Source: Variovorax sp. UMC13 (GTDB taxonomy: Bacteria > Pseudomonadota > Gammaproteobacteria > Burkholderiales > Burkholderiaceae_C). Taken from it: DNA of 64,000 bases. The notes beneath the pieces were generated by a model. The model had not been told where the DNA came from. It ran no database searches and saw only the letters and a program-made list of their open reading frames with translations. Location: assembly GCF_014170375.1 (NCBI RefSeq), contig NZ_LZZW01000011.1, positions 124,001 through 188,000 of the forward strand, read 5' to 3'. Positions 24,019 to 34,808 of this stretch are shown piece by piece. The translations under genes and the position numbers were made by a program. Positions within the stretch are counted from its first letter, which is position 1; each line of letters opens with the position of its first letter.

Positions 24019-24839
24019 TACAGCACCCGCTTGCGCACCTGGGTCACGACCACTTCGGCCAGCACCACGATCGCGAACACCGCGATCAGGATCACCGCCA
24101 CCTGCGTCCACTGGAACAGGTTGAGCGCGGTGTCCAGCGCCACGCCGATGCCGCCCGCGCCCACCAGGCCCAGCACGCCCGACTCGCGCACGTTGATGTC
24201 CCAGCGCAGCAGCACCACCGACCAGAAGGCCGGCTTGATGTGCGGCCAGTAGCCGTACCAGACCTGCGCCGCGGTCGAGGCGCCCGCGGCCTGCAGCGCC
24301 TCGATCGGGCCGCGCGGCGTCTGCTCGATGGCCTCGCCCAGCAGCTTGCCGACGAAGCCCACCGAGCGGAAGGCGATCGCGAACATGCCGGCCAGCGGGC
24401 CGGGCCCGAAGATGGCGACGAACAGCAGCGCCCAGACCAGCGAATTGACCGAGCGGCTCGCGACCAGCACCACGCGCGCGGCGAGGTTCAGCGCGCGGTT
24501 GTGCGTGATGTTGCCGGCCACCAGCAGCGCCAGCGGCACCGCCAGCACCAGCGCGAGCACCGTGCCCAGCGTGGCCATGTGCAGCGTCTCCATCAGCGCC
24601 GCGTGCACCACCGCCGGGTAGTGCGACCAGTCGACCGGCCACATGCGCGTGAGCATGTCGCCCATCTGCTCGGGCGCGTCGTAGAGGAATTCGGGGATCA
24701 CCTCGATCGTGCGCACCGACTGGACCACGGCCCAGACGATCAGCAGCCAGACGCCGTAGCGCAGCAGCCGCTGCGTGAGCGTGAAGCGCTGCCAGCGGCG
24801 CGGCGCGGCGGCGGAAGCGAGCGCGAGCGACTCAGACAT
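24018..24839 (-). CDS. phnE: PhnE-type ABC transporter permease (second copy)
   Basis: A 273-residue inner-membrane permease of the phosphonate/phosphite/phosphate uptake family. About six hydrophobic segments are visible. The cytoplasmic EAA loop, which contacts the ATPase, reads PIEALQAAGASTAAQVWYG, and is followed by the signature GVLGLVGAGGIGVALDTAL. It overlaps the first permease gene by 8 bases. Two different PhnE proteins suggest a heterodimeric channel, as in many PhnCDE1E2 systems. The exact substrate cannot be read from the sequence. Confidence 0.88.
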   Translation of the reverse strand: MSESLALASAAAPRRWQRFTLTQRLLRYGVWLLIVWAVVQSVRTIEVIPEFLYDAPEQMGDMLTRMWPVDWSHYPAVVHAALMETLHMATLGTVLALVLAVPLALLVAGNITHNRALNLAARVVLVASRSVNSLVWALLFVAIFGPGPLAGMFAIAFRSVGFVGKLLGEAIEQTPRGPIEALQAAGASTAAQVWYGYWPHIKPAFWSVVLLRWDINVRESGVLGLVGAGGIGVALDTALNLFQWTQVAVILIAVFAIVVLAEVVVTQVRKRVL

Positions 24840-25632
24840 CGAGCGCCTTCCGCGTGGCGTTCACCACCAGTTCGCCGACCACGATGATCGCGATCACGGT
24901 CGCGAGGATGGTGCAGACGAAGCTGTACTCGAAGCGCAGGAAGGCCGAGAACAGCGCGCCGCCGATGCCGCCCGCCCCCACGATGCCCACCATGGTGGAG
25001 TTGCGCAGGTTGGAGTCCAGCTGGTAGGTCGCGAAGCCGACGAAGCGGCTCATCACCTGCGGCAGCACGCCGAACAGCACCACGTTGGCGAAGGACGCGC
25101 CGGTGGCGCGCACGGCCTCGATCTGCTTGTGCGAGATCTCCTCGATCGCATCGGCGAACAGCTTGCCCACGAAGCCCACCGTGGCCACCGTGAGCGCCAG
25201 GATGCCGGCCAGCGGACCGAAGCCCACGGCCTTGACGAACATGATCGCGGTGATCACCGGATGCACCGCGCGGCACACCGCGATCAGGCCGCGTGCCCCC
25301 GCGCAGAGCCAGTGCGGCACCATGTTGCGGGCCGCCATCAGGCCCACCGGCAGGCTCAGCGCAACGCCGCCCACGGTGGCCAGCACCGCGATCTGCAGGG
25401 TCTCGCGGATGCCTTCCCACAGCACGTCCATCTTGCCCACGTCGGGCGGGAACATGCGCGAGAGAAAGCGCGCGCCCTGGTGCAGCCCGCTGAGCAGGCG
25501 CGCGGGCGAGAGGTCGATCTGCGCGATCACGTAGACCGTGTAGGCCAGCAGCGCGAGCAGCGCCAGCTTCTGCTTGCCGCTCCAGGCGAAGGCGGTGGAC
25601 GCGGGGCGCGGGTCGGCGTTCACTGCATCCAT
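24832..25632 (-). CDS. phnE: PhnE-type ABC transporter permease (first copy)
   Basis: A 266-residue permease paired with the gene that follows. It has about six membrane segments, the coupling loop [20 protein letters not shown], and [20 protein letters not shown] near the end, as in PhnE. It overlaps phnC by 13 bases and the second permease by 8, so translation of phnC-phnE-phnE is coupled. It shares segments such as GFVGKL and LAGI/LAGM with the second copy, pointing to an old duplication. Confidence 0.88.
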   Translation of the reverse strand: MDAVNADPRPASTAFAWSGKQKLALLALLAYTVYVIAQIDLSPARLLSGLHQGARFLSRMFPPDVGKMDVLWEGIRETLQIAVLATVGGVALSLPVGLMAARNMVPHWLCAGARGLIAVCRAVHPVITAIMFVKAVGFGPLAGILALTVATVGFVGKLFADAIEEISHKQIEAVRATGASFANVVLFGVLPQVMSRFVGFATYQLDSNLRNSTMVGIVGAGGIGGALFSAFLRFEYSFVCTILATVIAIIVVGELVVNATRKALDV

Positions 25633-26405
25633 GCCTGGCCGCCGTAGATGGTCTGCAGGTGGTCGTCGGTCAGGCCCGCGGGCGGGCCGTCGTAGACCAC
25701 GTGGCCGCCGGTCATGCCGACGATGCGGTCGGAATGGCGCCGCGCGAGTTCGACGTCGTGGATGTTGACGATCACCGGGATGCCGCGCTCGCGCCCCTGG
25801 TCGCCCAGCAGCTGGATGATCTCGACCGAGGTCTTGGGGTCGAGCGAGGAGGTGGGCTCGTCGGCCAGCAGCAGCGCGGGCTGCTGCATCAGCGCGCGTG
25901 CGATGCCCACCCGCTGGCGCTGGCCGCCGCTGAGCGCATCGGCGCGCTGGTTGGCGAAGCTGCCCAGGCCGACCACGTCGAGCAGCCGGTAGGCGCGCTC
26001 GAAGTCCTCGGGCGCGAACTTCCTTCGCCAGGCCTTCCAGGCCGACAGGTAGCCGAGCCGGCCGGTCAGCAGGTTCTCCATCACCGTGAGCCGCTCGACC
26101 AGGTTGTATTCCTGGAACACCATGCCGATGTGGCGCCGGCTGTGGCGCAGCGCCGCGCCCTGCAGCCGGGCCATGTCGAGCCGCTGGCCGCCCACGTCGA
26201 GCCAGATCGCGCCGGCGGTCGGGTCGACCAGCCGGTTGATGCAGCGGATCAGCGTGGACTTGCCGGTGCCGGACGGCCCGATGATGCTGGTCAGGCCGGT
26301 GCCGTCGATCTTGAGGTCGATGGACTTGAGCACGGGCACGCCGGGGCGGTATTCCTTGACCAGCCCCTGGATGTGCAGCGAGCCTGCGGACGCGGTGGTG
26401 TTCAT
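25620..26405 (-). CDS. phnC: PhnC-type phosphonate/phosphite ABC transporter ATPase
   Basis: A 261-residue ATPase that powers the importer. Walker A is GPSGTGKST, the Q-loop is [24 protein letters not shown], the ABC signature is [15 protein letters not shown], Walker B is [13 protein letters not shown] and the H-loop is [18 protein letters not shown]. The NLLTGRLGY stretch is characteristic of PhnC. The ATG at 26405 (MNTTASAG) lies 10 bases after phnD; an upstream extension would overlap phnD and is basic and low in complexity. The order phnD-phnC-phnE-phnE is that of phosphorus-compound importers, but no C-P lyase, phosphonatase or phosphite dehydrogenase gene is nearby. Confidence 0.9.
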   Translation of the reverse strand: MNTTASAGSLHIQGLVKEYRPGVPVLKSIDLKIDGTGLTSIIGPSGTGKSTLIRCINRLVDPTAGAIWLDVGGQRLDMARLQGAALRHSRRHIGMVFQEYNLVERLTVMENLLTGRLGYLSAWKAWRRKFAPEDFERAYRLLDVVGLGSFANQRADALSGGQRQRVGIARALMQQPALLLADEPTSSLDPKTSVEIIQLLGDQGRERGIPVIVNIHDVELARRHSDRIVGMTGGHVVYDGPPAGLTDDHLQTIYGGQAWMQ

Positions 26406-26415
26406 CGGGCGGGGC

Positions 26416-27405
26416 TTACTTCTTGGCCGCGGCTTTGTCGTAGGCGTCGCGGGTGAAGGTCTCACCGGCCGAGGCCGCCACCTTGCGCACCAGCTCCCAG
26501 TCCTTCTGGTAGCTGATCGGCAGGAAACGGTCGCCGCCCAGGCCCTTGGCCATCTCGGCCGGCACCTTGTAGTCGTAGAAGCACTGCTTGATCTTCTCCT
26601 GCAGCGCCGGCTCGAGGTTGTGCGCGTAGGCGTAGGCGTCGGTGGGGAACTTGTCGCTGGTGTAGAGCACCCGGAAGTCGTCGGCCTTGACCACGCCGCG
26701 ATCCGTCATGTGCTGCAGCACGTCGCTGGCCACTGGGGCCGCGTCGTAGTCGCCGGACTTCACGCCCAGGATCGACTGGTCGTGCTTGCCCGAGTACACG
26801 ACCTTGTAGTCGGTGTCGGGCGTGAGGCCGATGGCCGGGAACAGCGCGCGCGGCGCCAGGTTGCCCGAGTTGGAGGAAGGCGAGGTGTGGGCGATCTTCT
26901 TGCCCTTGAGGTCGGCGATCTTCTGGAACGGGCTGTCCTTGCGCACGATCATCTTGAGGTTCATGCCCACCGAGCCTTCGCTGTTGCCGCGGATCGCGAA
27001 GGGCACGGCGCCGGCCAGGTTGACCGCGAAGTTCACCGGTCCGGGCGAGAAGGCCGCCATGTGCAGGCGGCCCGAGCGCATGGCCTCGATCTGCGCCGCG
27101 TTGGACTGCACCGAGAAGAACACGACCTTCTTGTCCAGGCACTGCGAGAGGTGGCCCATGAAGGGGCGGAACAGCTTCTCGTAGATGGCCGGGTCTTCGA
27201 CCGGCGTGAAGGCGAACACCAGCGTGCCGGGGTTGCGCAGCTTCTTCGGGTCGGTCGGGGTGTCGGCCACCAGGTCGCGGTTGGCGTCGCAGTAGCCCGC
27301 GTCGAGGTCGCCGCGGAAGGCGCAGGCCTCCTGCGCGGAAGCGCCGCATGCGGCGGCGAGCAGGGCCGCGGCGGCGGCGATCTGGAAAGCGGTGGTCTTC
27401 TTCAT
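26416..27405 (-). CDS. phnD: PhnD-type periplasmic phosphonate/phosphite-binding protein
   Basis: A 329-residue solute-binding protein with a clear signal peptide ([25 protein letters not shown] by position 25). The mature part shows [20 protein letters not shown], the ligand-contact region [14 protein letters not shown], and [21 protein letters not shown], where the run SPSSNSG matches the phosphate-oxyanion loop of this family. The ATG at 27405 begins the signal peptide; a TTG two codons upstream is less likely. First gene of the importer operon, with a -10-like TATAGT upstream, divergent from a two-component system that could control it. Confidence 0.9.
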   Translation of the reverse strand: MKKTTAFQIAAAAALLAAACGASAQEACAFRGDLDAGYCDANRDLVADTPTDPKKLRNPGTLVFAFTPVEDPAIYEKLFRPFMGHLSQCLDKKVVFFSVQSNAAQIEAMRSGRLHMAAFSPGPVNFAVNLAGAVPFAIRGNSEGSVGMNLKMIVRKDSPFQKIADLKGKKIAHTSPSSNSGNLAPRALFPAIGLTPDTDYKVVYSGKHDQSILGVKSGDYDAAPVASDVLQHMTDRGVVKADDFRVLYTSDKFPTDAYAYAHNLEPALQEKIKQCFYDYKVPAEMAKGLGGDRFLPISYQKDWELVRKVAASAGETFTRDAYDKAAAKK

Positions 27406-27446
27406 GGCCAATCCTTGGGTGGTGCTGGGGTGGTGGATCGGTGCGG

Positions 27447-27452
27447 ACTATA
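27447..27452 (-). promoter_or_regulatory. Candidate -10 element for phnD
   Basis: TATAGT on the minus strand, about 42 bases upstream of the phnD start, matching five of six consensus positions. No strong -35. Confidence 0.4.
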
Positions 27453-27627
27453 GGCAGGCGCGATGCGCAGAAGCCGGCCGCCTTTCGCTTCCCCTTCAGC
27501 CGGCTTTCAAACGGCTTGCAGAATGCCTCGGGACTTGCCCGGGGGGCGGGCGGGCCCTCGCGCGCGCGAACCTACACTCGGGCGCCTTGAACCCTCCCCA
27601 TTCCCCCTTTCTTTTCCGCGCCCGACG

Positions 27628-28299
27628 ATGAAGCTGCTGCTCGTGGAAGACGACTTCGACCTCAGCGGCGCCCTGGTGCGCGTGCTGAGCCGGCGCGGCT
27701 TCGAGGTCGACCATTGCAGCGACGGCGGCGCGGCGCTGGAGCGCCTGCAGGCCGGGCATTTCGACGTCGTGATGCTGGACCTCGGCATCCCGGGCATCGA
27801 CGGCCTGCAGGTGCTGCAGCGCCTGCGCGGCCGCGGCGCGACCGTGCCGGTGCTGATCCTCACCGCGCGCGGCGCGGTGGGCGACCGCATCGCCGGCCTC
27901 AACGCGGGCGCCGACGACTACCTGGCCAAGCCCTTCGACCTCGACGAGCTGGACGCGCGGCTGCGCGCGTTGGTGCGCCGCTCGGGCGGCATGGAGGCGC
28001 CGCGCTGCGGCGAGCTGCGCTACGAGCGCAGCAGCGGCGCCTTCTACTTCCGCGAGGAGCCGCTGGAACTCACGCCGCGCGAGAGCGCGCTGCTGGCCGC
28101 GCTGATGGAGCGGCCGGGCCAGGCCATGACCAAGGAGCGGCTGACCGTGCTGGCCTTCGGCCAGGCGCTGCCCACGCAGCCCGACGCGATCGAGGTGGTG
28201 GTGCACCGGCTGCGCAAGAAGCTGGCGGCCACCGGCGTGCAGATCACCACCCTGCGCGGCGTCGGCTACCTGGTGCAGGAGGCGCGCGGCCATGCCTGA
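27628..28299 (+). CDS. OmpR-family response regulator
   Basis: A 223-residue two-component regulator. The receiver domain (1-115) has the acidic pair VEDDFD, the phospho-acceptor D51 in VVMLDLGIPG, T79 in LILTA and K101 in YLAKPF. The winged-helix DNA-binding domain (about 125-220) ends EVVVHRLRKKLAATGVQITTLRGVGYLVQ. The next gene is its kinase, overlapping by 8 bases. The pair resembles the TctD/TctE and QseB/PmrA types. Being divergent from phnD, it may regulate that importer, but this is positional inference. Start chosen at the ATG giving a full receiver domain. Confidence 0.9.
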   Translation: MKLLLVEDDFDLSGALVRVLSRRGFEVDHCSDGGAALERLQAGHFDVVMLDLGIPGIDGLQVLQRLRGRGATVPVLILTARGAVGDRIAGLNAGADDYLAKPFDLDELDARLRALVRRSGGMEAPRCGELRYERSSGAFYFREEPLELTPRESALLAALMERPGQAMTKERLTVLAFGQALPTQPDAIEVVVHRLRKKLAATGVQITTLRGVGYLVQEARGHA

Positions 28300-29764
28300 G
28301 GCGGCGGCGCCGGCGGCGTCGCGCACCCGCTCGCTGCGCTCGCGCCTGCTGCTCTGGCTGATCGGCCCGCTGGTGGCCTTCCTGGCGGTCAACGCCTACT
28401 TCACCTACACCTCGGCGCTGCAGACCGCGCAGCTGGCCTTCGACCGCCTGCTCGTGACCTCGGCCCATGCGCTGGCCGACCTGATCCGGCTGGAGCGCGG
28501 CGAGCTGCAGATCACGCTGCCCCATGCGGCGCTTGAGATCTACGACGGGACCGGCACCGGCGCGGGCGACGACGGCCCGGGCCGCAGCCGCATGGTCTAC
28601 CGCGTGAGCTTCCTCGACGGCGAGTACCTGGCGGGCGACGAGGAACTCGCGCCCTACCGCGAGCGGCCGCCGCAGCACCCGCTCTACCAGTCGATGATCG
28701 CGCTCTACGACACCACGGCGCGCGATGTCGGGCCGATGCGCATGGCGGCCCTGCTGCAGCCGGTCGAGTCTTTCGAGGGCATGCGGCTGGTGGTGGTGCA
28801 GGTGGGCGAATCCTCCGCCTACCGCACGCGGCTCGCGGCCCAGATCCTGCGCGGCACGCTGCTGCGCCAGGGCGCGCTGCTGGCGATCCTGCTGCTGCTG
28901 ATCTGGGCCGTGGCCACCCTCGCGCTCAAGCCGGCGCGCGCGCTGGCGCGGCAGCTCGACCTGCGGCCCGCGCGCGACCTCACGCCGGTCGCGATCGAGC
29001 ATCCGCCGCAGGAGCTGCAGCCGGTGGTGGCCGGCTTCAACGGCCTGCTGTCGCGGCTGGCGGCGGCGCAGGAGCAGCAGCGGCGCTTCGTGGCCGATGC
29101 CTCGCACCAGCTGCGCACGCCGCTCACCGTGCTGCAGCTGCAGGCCGACGCGGGCCTGCGCGGCGACCTGCCGCCCGAGGAGGCGCTGGCCAGCATCGCG
29201 GCCACCACGCGGCGCGCCAATCGGCTGGTCGAGCAGCTGCTGTCCTCGGCGCGCGCGCAGCAGGCCGCGGCGCAGGAGCCGGCCGAGCGCTTCGACCTGC
29301 GCGCGCTGGCCGAGGACGTGGCGGTGGAGCTGTCGCCCCTGCTCGCGCAGCGCCACCACGCCTTCCAGCTCGACGGCGCGGCCTGCGAACTGAGCGGCTA
29401 CCGCTGGATGGTGCGCGAGATCCTGGGCAACCTGCTGAAGAACGCGATCGAGTTCACGCCCGAAGGCGGCGCGCTGGGCATCCGCATCGTGCCCGAGCAC
29501 GGCACCGATGGCGTGGCGCTGACCGTCTGGGATTCGGGCCCGGGCCTGTCCGACGCGATGCGCGAACAGGTCTTCACGCCCTTCGTGACCGACCGCTCCT
29601 CGCGCGGCGCCGGGCTGGGGCTGGCCATCTGCCTGGACCTGGCGCGTACGCTGGGCGCCACGCTCACGCTGGTCAACGGGCCGACCGGCCCCGAGGGCGC
29701 CGGCGGCCTGCAGGCAACCCTTCGGCTGCCCGGCCGGGTGGGGCATGAGAAAATGCCCCGATGA
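28292..29764 (+). CDS. Sensor histidine kinase, TctE-like
   Basis: A 490-residue membrane kinase partner of the preceding regulator. Two membrane segments (about 19-38 and 193-212) bracket a periplasmic sensor of about 150 residues of the 2CSK_N type. The phospho-acceptor is H272 in [19 protein letters not shown], with the N-box [15 protein letters not shown] and the G-boxes VWDSGPGLS and [10 protein letters not shown]. The regulator and kinase genes overlap by 8 bases. The kinase stop overlaps the proA start (ATGA), so the unrelated proline gene may be read on the same transcript. Confidence 0.9.
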   Translation: MPEAAAPAASRTRSLRSRLLLWLIGPLVAFLAVNAYFTYTSALQTAQLAFDRLLVTSAHALADLIRLERGELQITLPHAALEIYDGTGTGAGDDGPGRSRMVYRVSFLDGEYLAGDEELAPYRERPPQHPLYQSMIALYDTTARDVGPMRMAALLQPVESFEGMRLVVVQVGESSAYRTRLAAQILRGTLLRQGALLAILLLLIWAVATLALKPARALARQLDLRPARDLTPVAIEHPPQELQPVVAGFNGLLSRLAAAQEQQRRFVADASHQLRTPLTVLQLQADAGLRGDLPPEEALASIAATTRRANRLVEQLLSSARAQQAAAQEPAERFDLRALAEDVAVELSPLLAQRHHAFQLDGAACELSGYRWMVREILGNLLKNAIEFTPEGGALGIRIVPEHGTDGVALTVWDSGPGLSDAMREQVFTPFVTDRSSRGAGLGLAICLDLARTLGATLTLVNGPTGPEGAGGLQATLRLPGRVGHEKMPR

Positions 29765-31056
29765 ACGCGTTCAACGTCAGAGAACACATGCAGGCCCTGG
29801 GCCTGCAAGCCAAAACCGCCTCCGCGCTGATGGCGCGCGCCGATGCGGCGGTCAAGAACAAGGCCCTCAAGGCGCTGGCCCGCCTGCTGCGCGAAGGCGC
29901 CGAAGACCTCGCGCCGGCCAATGCCCGCGATGTCGAGCGGGCCACCGCGGCCGGCCTGTCGGCCCCGATGGTCGACCGGCTCAAGCTCACGCCCAAGGTG
30001 ATCGAGACCGTGGCCCTGGGCTGCGAGCAGCTGGCGGCCATGCCCGACGTGATCGGCGAGATCATCGGCATGAAGCAGCAGCCCAGCGGCATCCGCGTAG
30101 GCCAGATGCGGGTGCCGATCGGCGTCTTCGGCATGATCTACGAGAGCCGGCCCAACGTGACCATCGAGGCCGCGAGCCTGGCGATCAAGAGCGGCAACGC
30201 GGCCATCCTGCGCGGCGGCTCGGAAGCCATCGAGTCGAACAAGGCGCTGGCCGCGCTGGTGTCGGCCGCGCTGGCCGAGGCCGGCCTGCCGGTCGAGGCG
30301 GTGCAGCTGGTGCAGACCACCGACCGCGAGGCCGTGGGCCAGCTGATCGCCATGCCCGAGTTCGTCGACGTGATCATCCCGCGCGGCGGCAAGGGCCTGA
30401 TCGAGCGCATCAGCCGCGACGCCAAGGTGCCGGTCATTAAGCACCTCGACGGCAACTGCCATGTGTATGTCGACGACAGCGCCTCGCTCGACATGGCGGT
30501 CAAGGTGGTGGACAACGCCAAGACCCAGAAATACAGCCCCTGCAACGCGGCCGAGGGCCTGCTGGTGGCGGCCTCGGTGGCCGACGTGTTCCTGCCCGAG
30601 ATCGGCGCGGTGTTCGCGGCCAAGGGCGTGGAGATGCGCTGCGACCCGGTCGCGGCGCGCATCCTGCGGGCCGACGACGCGCTGCACGGCGGCCACGCGA
30701 CCATCGTCGACGCGGTCGAGTCCGACTGGTCGGAGGAGTACCTCGCGGCCGTGATCAGCATCAAGGTGGTCGAGGGCGTGGACGAGGCCATCGCCCACAT
30801 CAACCGCTACTCGAGCCACCACACCGACGCGATCCTCACGCGCGACCACATCAACGCCCAGCGCTTTCTGCGCGAGGTCGATTCGGCCAGCGTGATGGTG
30901 AATGCGAGCACCCGCTTCGCCGACGGCTTCGAGTTCGGGCTGGGCGCCGAAATCGGCATCAGCACCGACAAGTTCCATGCGCGCGGCCCCGTGGGCATCG
31001 AAGGGCTCACCTCGCTGAAATACGTGGTGCTGGGTCAGGGCGAAGTCAGGAGCTGA
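29761..31056 (+). CDS. proA: Gamma-glutamyl phosphate reductase
   Basis: A 431-residue NADPH-dependent reductase that turns gamma-glutamyl phosphate into glutamate semialdehyde in proline synthesis. Typical motifs are [48 protein letters not shown], and the catalytic Cys261 in [13 protein letters not shown]. The end reads [18 protein letters not shown] and [14 protein letters not shown]. The ATG overlaps the stop of the sensor kinase. No proB is adjacent. A strong terminator follows. Confidence 0.95.
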   Translation: MNAFNVREHMQALGLQAKTASALMARADAAVKNKALKALARLLREGAEDLAPANARDVERATAAGLSAPMVDRLKLTPKVIETVALGCEQLAAMPDVIGEIIGMKQQPSGIRVGQMRVPIGVFGMIYESRPNVTIEAASLAIKSGNAAILRGGSEAIESNKALAALVSAALAEAGLPVEAVQLVQTTDREAVGQLIAMPEFVDVIIPRGGKGLIERISRDAKVPVIKHLDGNCHVYVDDSASLDMAVKVVDNAKTQKYSPCNAAEGLLVAASVADVFLPEIGAVFAAKGVEMRCDPVAARILRADDALHGGHATIVDAVESDWSEEYLAAVISIKVVEGVDEAIAHINRYSSHHTDAILTRDHINAQRFLREVDSASVMVNASTRFADGFEFGLGAEIGISTDKFHARGPVGIEGLTSLKYVVLGQGEVRS

Positions 31057-31085
31057 GCCGCACGCTCGGTTGGCCGCATCGCATC

Positions 31086-31113
31086 GCCCCCTTGCCCAGG
31101 GGGCTTTTCGTTT
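31086..31113 (+). terminator. Rho-independent terminator after proA
   Basis: gccccct tgccc agggggc (7-bp stem, 5-base loop) followed by ttttcgttt, 30 bases after the proA stop. Confidence 0.8.
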
Positions 31114-31162
31114 CTGGCAGCGCTTTTTTTGGCTTGTCATCTGGCCCGGTGGCCCCAAATCC

Positions 31163-31168
31163 TACAAT
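31163..31168 (+). promoter_or_regulatory. Candidate -10 element for gshA
   Basis: TACAAT 40 bases upstream of the gshA ATG. The best -35-like hexamer, TTGTCA (31134-31139), is 23 bases away, too far for a standard sigma70 promoter. Confidence 0.4.
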
Positions 31169-31208
31169 TCCACTCCACCTTTACGCTGAACGCACACAAG
31201 GCCGCCGC

Positions 31209-32504
31209 ATGGTCCCCCACCTCGTCACCGCCCTGACCGGCCCCATCAACGAACTCGAACAGCGCGTTCTCGACTCCACTCCCGCCATCGAGCGCTGGTT
31301 CCGGCTGGAATGGATGGAGCACACGCCGCCCTTCTACAGCTCGGTCGACATCCGCAACGCGGGCTTCAAGCTGGCCCCGGTCGACACCAACCTGTTCCCC
31401 GGCGGCTGGAACAACCTGACGCAGCAGATGCTGCCGCTGGCGGTGCAGGCGGCCCAGGCGGCGATCGAGAAGATCTGTCCGGAAGCGCGCAACCTGCTGG
31501 TGATCCCGGAAAACCACTCGCGCAACACCTTCTACCTGGCCAACATCGCCCAGCTGGTGCGCATCTTCCACATGGCCGGGCTCAACGTGCGCGTGGGCTC
31601 GATCGACCCGGCGATCAAGTCGCCCAAGACCATCGAGCTGCCCAACGGCGACACGGTCACGCTCGAGCCGGTGGTGCGCACCAAGCGGCGCCTGGGCATC
31701 AAGAACTTCGACCCCTGCACCATCCTGCTGAACAACGACCTGTCGGCCGGCACCCCGGGCATCCTGGAAGACCTGCACGAGCAGTACCTGCTGCCGCCGG
31801 TGCATGCGGGCTGGTCGGTGCGGCGCAAGAGCAACCACTTCCGCAGCTATGAAGAGGTGTCCAAGCGCTTCGGCAAGCTGTTGGGCATCGACCCCTGGCT
31901 GATCAACCCGATGTCCAGCCGCGCCGCGGGCGTGAACCTGGGCGAGGGCGTGGGAGTCGACGTGATCACCAGCCACGTCGACGCGATGCTGACCAAGGTG
32001 CGGCGCAAGTACAAGGAATACGGCATCAACGAGAAGCCCTTCGTGGTCGTCAAGGCCGACAGCGGCCCGGGCGGCACCAGCGTGATGACGGTGCGCGACG
32101 CCAAGGAAGTGCTGGGCCTGAGCCAGCAGGCCCACAGCCGGACCAGCCCGGGGCGCGCCGGCCAGGAGCTCGAGGACCTGATCATCCAGGAAGGCGTGCT
32201 GACCAACGAGCGCGTCCATGAGGGCGTGGCCGAACCGGTCGTCTACATGATGGACCGCTACGTGGTGGGCGGTTTCTACCGCGTGCACGCCGACCGCGGC
32301 AGCGACGAAAGCCTCAAGTCGCCGGGCGCCAGCTTCGTTCCGTTGGCTTTTTCCGACAGTGCGCACCTGCCGCAGCCGGGCGCCAAGCCCGGCGCCAGCG
32401 CCCCCAACCGCTTCTACATGTACGGCGTGATCGGCCGGCTGGCCATGGTGGCGGCCAGCTACGAGCTCGAGGCGACCGACCCGGATGCCGAGGTCTACGA
32501 GTAG
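31209..32504 (+). CDS. gshA: Glutamate--cysteine ligase (betaproteobacterial family)
   Basis: A 431-residue enzyme for the first step of glutathione synthesis, joining glutamate and cysteine with ATP. It belongs to the separate family found in betaproteobacteria and some other groups (Pfam GshA, PF08886), not to the E. coli type. Recognisable stretches are WFRLEWMEHTPPFYSSVDIR, NLFPGGWNNLTQQMLPLAV, FDPCTILLNNDLSAGTP, the nucleotide-site PFVVVKADSGPGGTSVMTVR and VVYMMDRYVVGGFYRVH. The ATG at 31209 gives the family length; the frame is open upstream into the proA terminator. The second-step enzyme gshB is 7 kb downstream, beyond kup, the chimeric region and benE. Confidence 0.93.
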   Translation: MVPHLVTALTGPINELEQRVLDSTPAIERWFRLEWMEHTPPFYSSVDIRNAGFKLAPVDTNLFPGGWNNLTQQMLPLAVQAAQAAIEKICPEARNLLVIPENHSRNTFYLANIAQLVRIFHMAGLNVRVGSIDPAIKSPKTIELPNGDTVTLEPVVRTKRRLGIKNFDPCTILLNNDLSAGTPGILEDLHEQYLLPPVHAGWSVRRKSNHFRSYEEVSKRFGKLLGIDPWLINPMSSRAAGVNLGEGVGVDVITSHVDAMLTKVRRKYKEYGINEKPFVVVKADSGPGGTSVMTVRDAKEVLGLSQQAHSRTSPGRAGQELEDLIIQEGVLTNERVHEGVAEPVVYMMDRYVVGGFYRVHADRGSDESLKSPGASFVPLAFSDSAHLPQPGAKPGASAPNRFYMYGVIGRLAMVAASYELEATDPDAEVYE

Positions 32505-32670
32505 CGACATTGCCGGCGTGTCTTTGCGGCGACCGGCGGCAACGGCAGAATAGCGGTCCCACAGCAACGGAATTACCAGGTCGGCGTTGAGCGGCGCGTG
32601 TCGAAGCGATGCGCGCCGTCGTCCCCAGGAGGGGTGTGATCCACACCGCTTCGCCTGTTCCATCGACCTC

Positions 32671-34539
32671 GTGTCCGCTCCCAAATCGTCTTCCGCCGCG
32701 CTCGTGCTCGGTGCCATCGGCATCGTCTACGGCGACATCGGCACCAGCGTCCTTTACGCGATCAAGGAAATCTTCGGGCACGGCCACGTGCCGTTCACGA
32801 TCGAGAACGTGTACGGCATGCTCTCGATGATCTTCTGGACCATGACGGTCATCGTCTCCATCAAGTACGTGGTGCTGGTCCTGCGGGCCGACAACGAAGG
32901 CGAGGGCGGCCTGGTCGCGATGCTGGCGCTGGCTTCGCGCGCGGTGGTCGACCGGCCCAAGCTGCGCAACGGCCTGCTGGCCGTGGGCATCTTCGGCACC
33001 GCGCTGTTCTACGGCGACGGCGTGATCACGCCGGCGATCTCGGTGCTGTCGGCGGTCGAGGGCCTGGAGGTGATCTCGCCGCACTTCAAGGGCTATGTGA
33101 TCCCGATCACGCTGGTCGTGCTGTTCTGCCTGTTCGCGGTGCAGAAGCGCGGCACCTCGGGCATCGGCAAGTTCTTCGGGCCGATCACGCTGGCCTGGTT
33201 CGGGGTGCTGGCGCTGCTGGGCATCTCGCAGATCCTCACCCACCCCGAGATCCTCGCGGCCGTGAGCCCGCACTACATGGTGCGCTTCGTCTGGGACAAC
33301 CCCGGCATCAGCTTCATCGTGCTGGGCGCCGTGGTGCTGTGCGTGACCGGCGCCGAGGCGCTCTATGCGGACATGGGCCACTTCGGCAAGCGGCCGATCC
33401 GCATCGCCTGGTTCTCGGTGGTGATGCCCTGCCTGGTGCTCAACTACTTCGGCCAGGGCGCGCTGCTGCTGGGCGACCCGAGCGCGGTCACCAATCCCTT
33501 CTTCCGCATGGCGCCCGAATGGGCGCTGGTGCCGCTGGTGGTGATGGCCACCGCCGCCACCGTGATCGCGTCGCAGGCCATGCTGACCGGCGCCTTCAGC
33601 GTCACGCGCCAGGTGATCCAGCTGGGCTACCTGCCGCGCCTGCGCATCGAGCACACCAGCGCGCGCGCGGCCGGGCAGATCTACATCCCCTTCGTCAACT
33701 GGTCGCTGTTCGTCGCCATCGTGCTGGCCGTCGTGATGTTCCGCAATTCCAGCAACCTGGCTGCGGCCTACGGCATCGCGGTCACGACCGACATGCTGAT
33801 CACCACGGTGCTGACCTTCTTCGTGATCCGCTTCGCCTGGAAGCTGCCGCTGCTGCTGTGCATCGGCGCCACCGCGATCTTCTTCGTGATCGACTTCGCC
33901 TTCTTCGCGTCGAACCTGCTCAAGCTGCCGCAGGGCGGCTGGTTCACCGTGATGATCGGCCTGGCCGTCTTCACGCTGATGATCACCTGGAAGGAAGGCC
34001 GCCGGCTGATGGGCGAGACCCAGCGCGCCGACGCGATCGACCTGCGCAGCTTCCTCGGCGCGGTCTTCGTGAGCCCGCCCGCGCGGGTCGAGGGCACGGC
34101 CGTGTTCCTCAACGCCGAGCCCGGCAGCGTGCCCAATGCGCTGCTGCACAACCTCAAGCACAACAAGGTGCTGCACGAGCAGAACCTGTTCGTCACCGTG
34201 CGCAACCACGAGGTGCCCTGGATCCCGATGGACAAGCGCATCGAGATGGAGCCGCTGGGCCACCACTGCTGGCAGGTGATCGTGCACTACGGCTTCAAGA
34301 ACGACATCGACCTGCCGCGCGCGCTGGAGAACGCGCGCCTGCGCGGCTGCCAGCTCGAGCCCATGACCACCAGCTACTTCCTCTCGCGCGACGTCGTGAT
34401 CCCCACGCTGGGCAGCGGCATGGCGCCCTGGCGCGAGAAGCTGTTCGCGCAGATGCACCACAGCGCGAGCGGGGCGGCGAATTTCCTCAACCTGCCGAAC
34501 AATGCGGTGGTGGAGCTGGGGTCGAAGATAGAGATTTAG
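32671..34539 (+). CDS. kup: Low-affinity potassium transporter Kup
   Basis: A 622-residue K+ uptake permease of the KUP/HAK/KT family, probably a proton symporter in the inner membrane. The start [23 protein letters not shown] is diagnostic. [43 protein letters not shown] and [15 protein letters not shown] follow, within about 12 membrane segments. A hydrophilic C-terminal domain of about 200 residues ends with [13 protein letters not shown]. The GTG at 32671 is the most likely start, giving the family length; the frame is open for 84 bases further 5'. The next gene downstream is a truncated exporter. Confidence 0.93.
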   Translation: MSAPKSSSAALVLGAIGIVYGDIGTSVLYAIKEIFGHGHVPFTIENVYGMLSMIFWTMTVIVSIKYVVLVLRADNEGEGGLVAMLALASRAVVDRPKLRNGLLAVGIFGTALFYGDGVITPAISVLSAVEGLEVISPHFKGYVIPITLVVLFCLFAVQKRGTSGIGKFFGPITLAWFGVLALLGISQILTHPEILAAVSPHYMVRFVWDNPGISFIVLGAVVLCVTGAEALYADMGHFGKRPIRIAWFSVVMPCLVLNYFGQGALLLGDPSAVTNPFFRMAPEWALVPLVVMATAATVIASQAMLTGAFSVTRQVIQLGYLPRLRIEHTSARAAGQIYIPFVNWSLFVAIVLAVVMFRNSSNLAAAYGIAVTTDMLITTVLTFFVIRFAWKLPLLLCIGATAIFFVIDFAFFASNLLKLPQGGWFTVMIGLAVFTLMITWKEGRRLMGETQRADAIDLRSFLGAVFVSPPARVEGTAVFLNAEPGSVPNALLHNLKHNKVLHEQNLFVTVRNHEVPWIPMDKRIEMEPLGHHCWQVIVHYGFKNDIDLPRALENARLRGCQLEPMTTSYFLSRDVVIPTLGSGMAPWREKLFAQMHHSASGAANFLNLPNNAVVELGSKIEI

Positions 34540-34808
34540 CGCGCCCTGTCTCGCGAACTTCATTTCGCTTCGCTGTGTTCTCTTGCAGGGAAACATTGGC
34601 AGTCTGAGCGACCGTCAAGATCGCGAAAGGGATACTTTTTCTTTTCTGGCCGCCTGAAGACTATTCTTGACGTTCATTGCCGGCAAAAGACATTGCGTTG
34701 TAAACAGTTCATCGATCGGATATTTTTGAGTTTTTGACCCCCCGACCGCGCGGGGGGCGGTTATCTTTCGCCCACTTGAAACGAAGAGTTCAAGGTGGGA
34801 GGGGAAGA
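34540..34808. other. AT-richer gap upstream of the truncated exporter
   Basis: These 269 bases have clearly more A and T than their surroundings and hold no gene. They contain a possible promoter and a hairpin ccccccg / cgggggg at 34738-34757 just before the exporter start. The base composition suggests a boundary of acquired DNA starting right after kup. Confidence 0.5.
34698..34726 (+). promoter_or_regulatory. Candidate promoter of the truncated type I exporter gene
   Basis: TTGTAA (34698-34703) and TATTTT (34721-34726) are 17 bases apart, each four of six to consensus, in the AT-richer segment 83 bases before the ATG at 34809. Confidence 0.3.
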
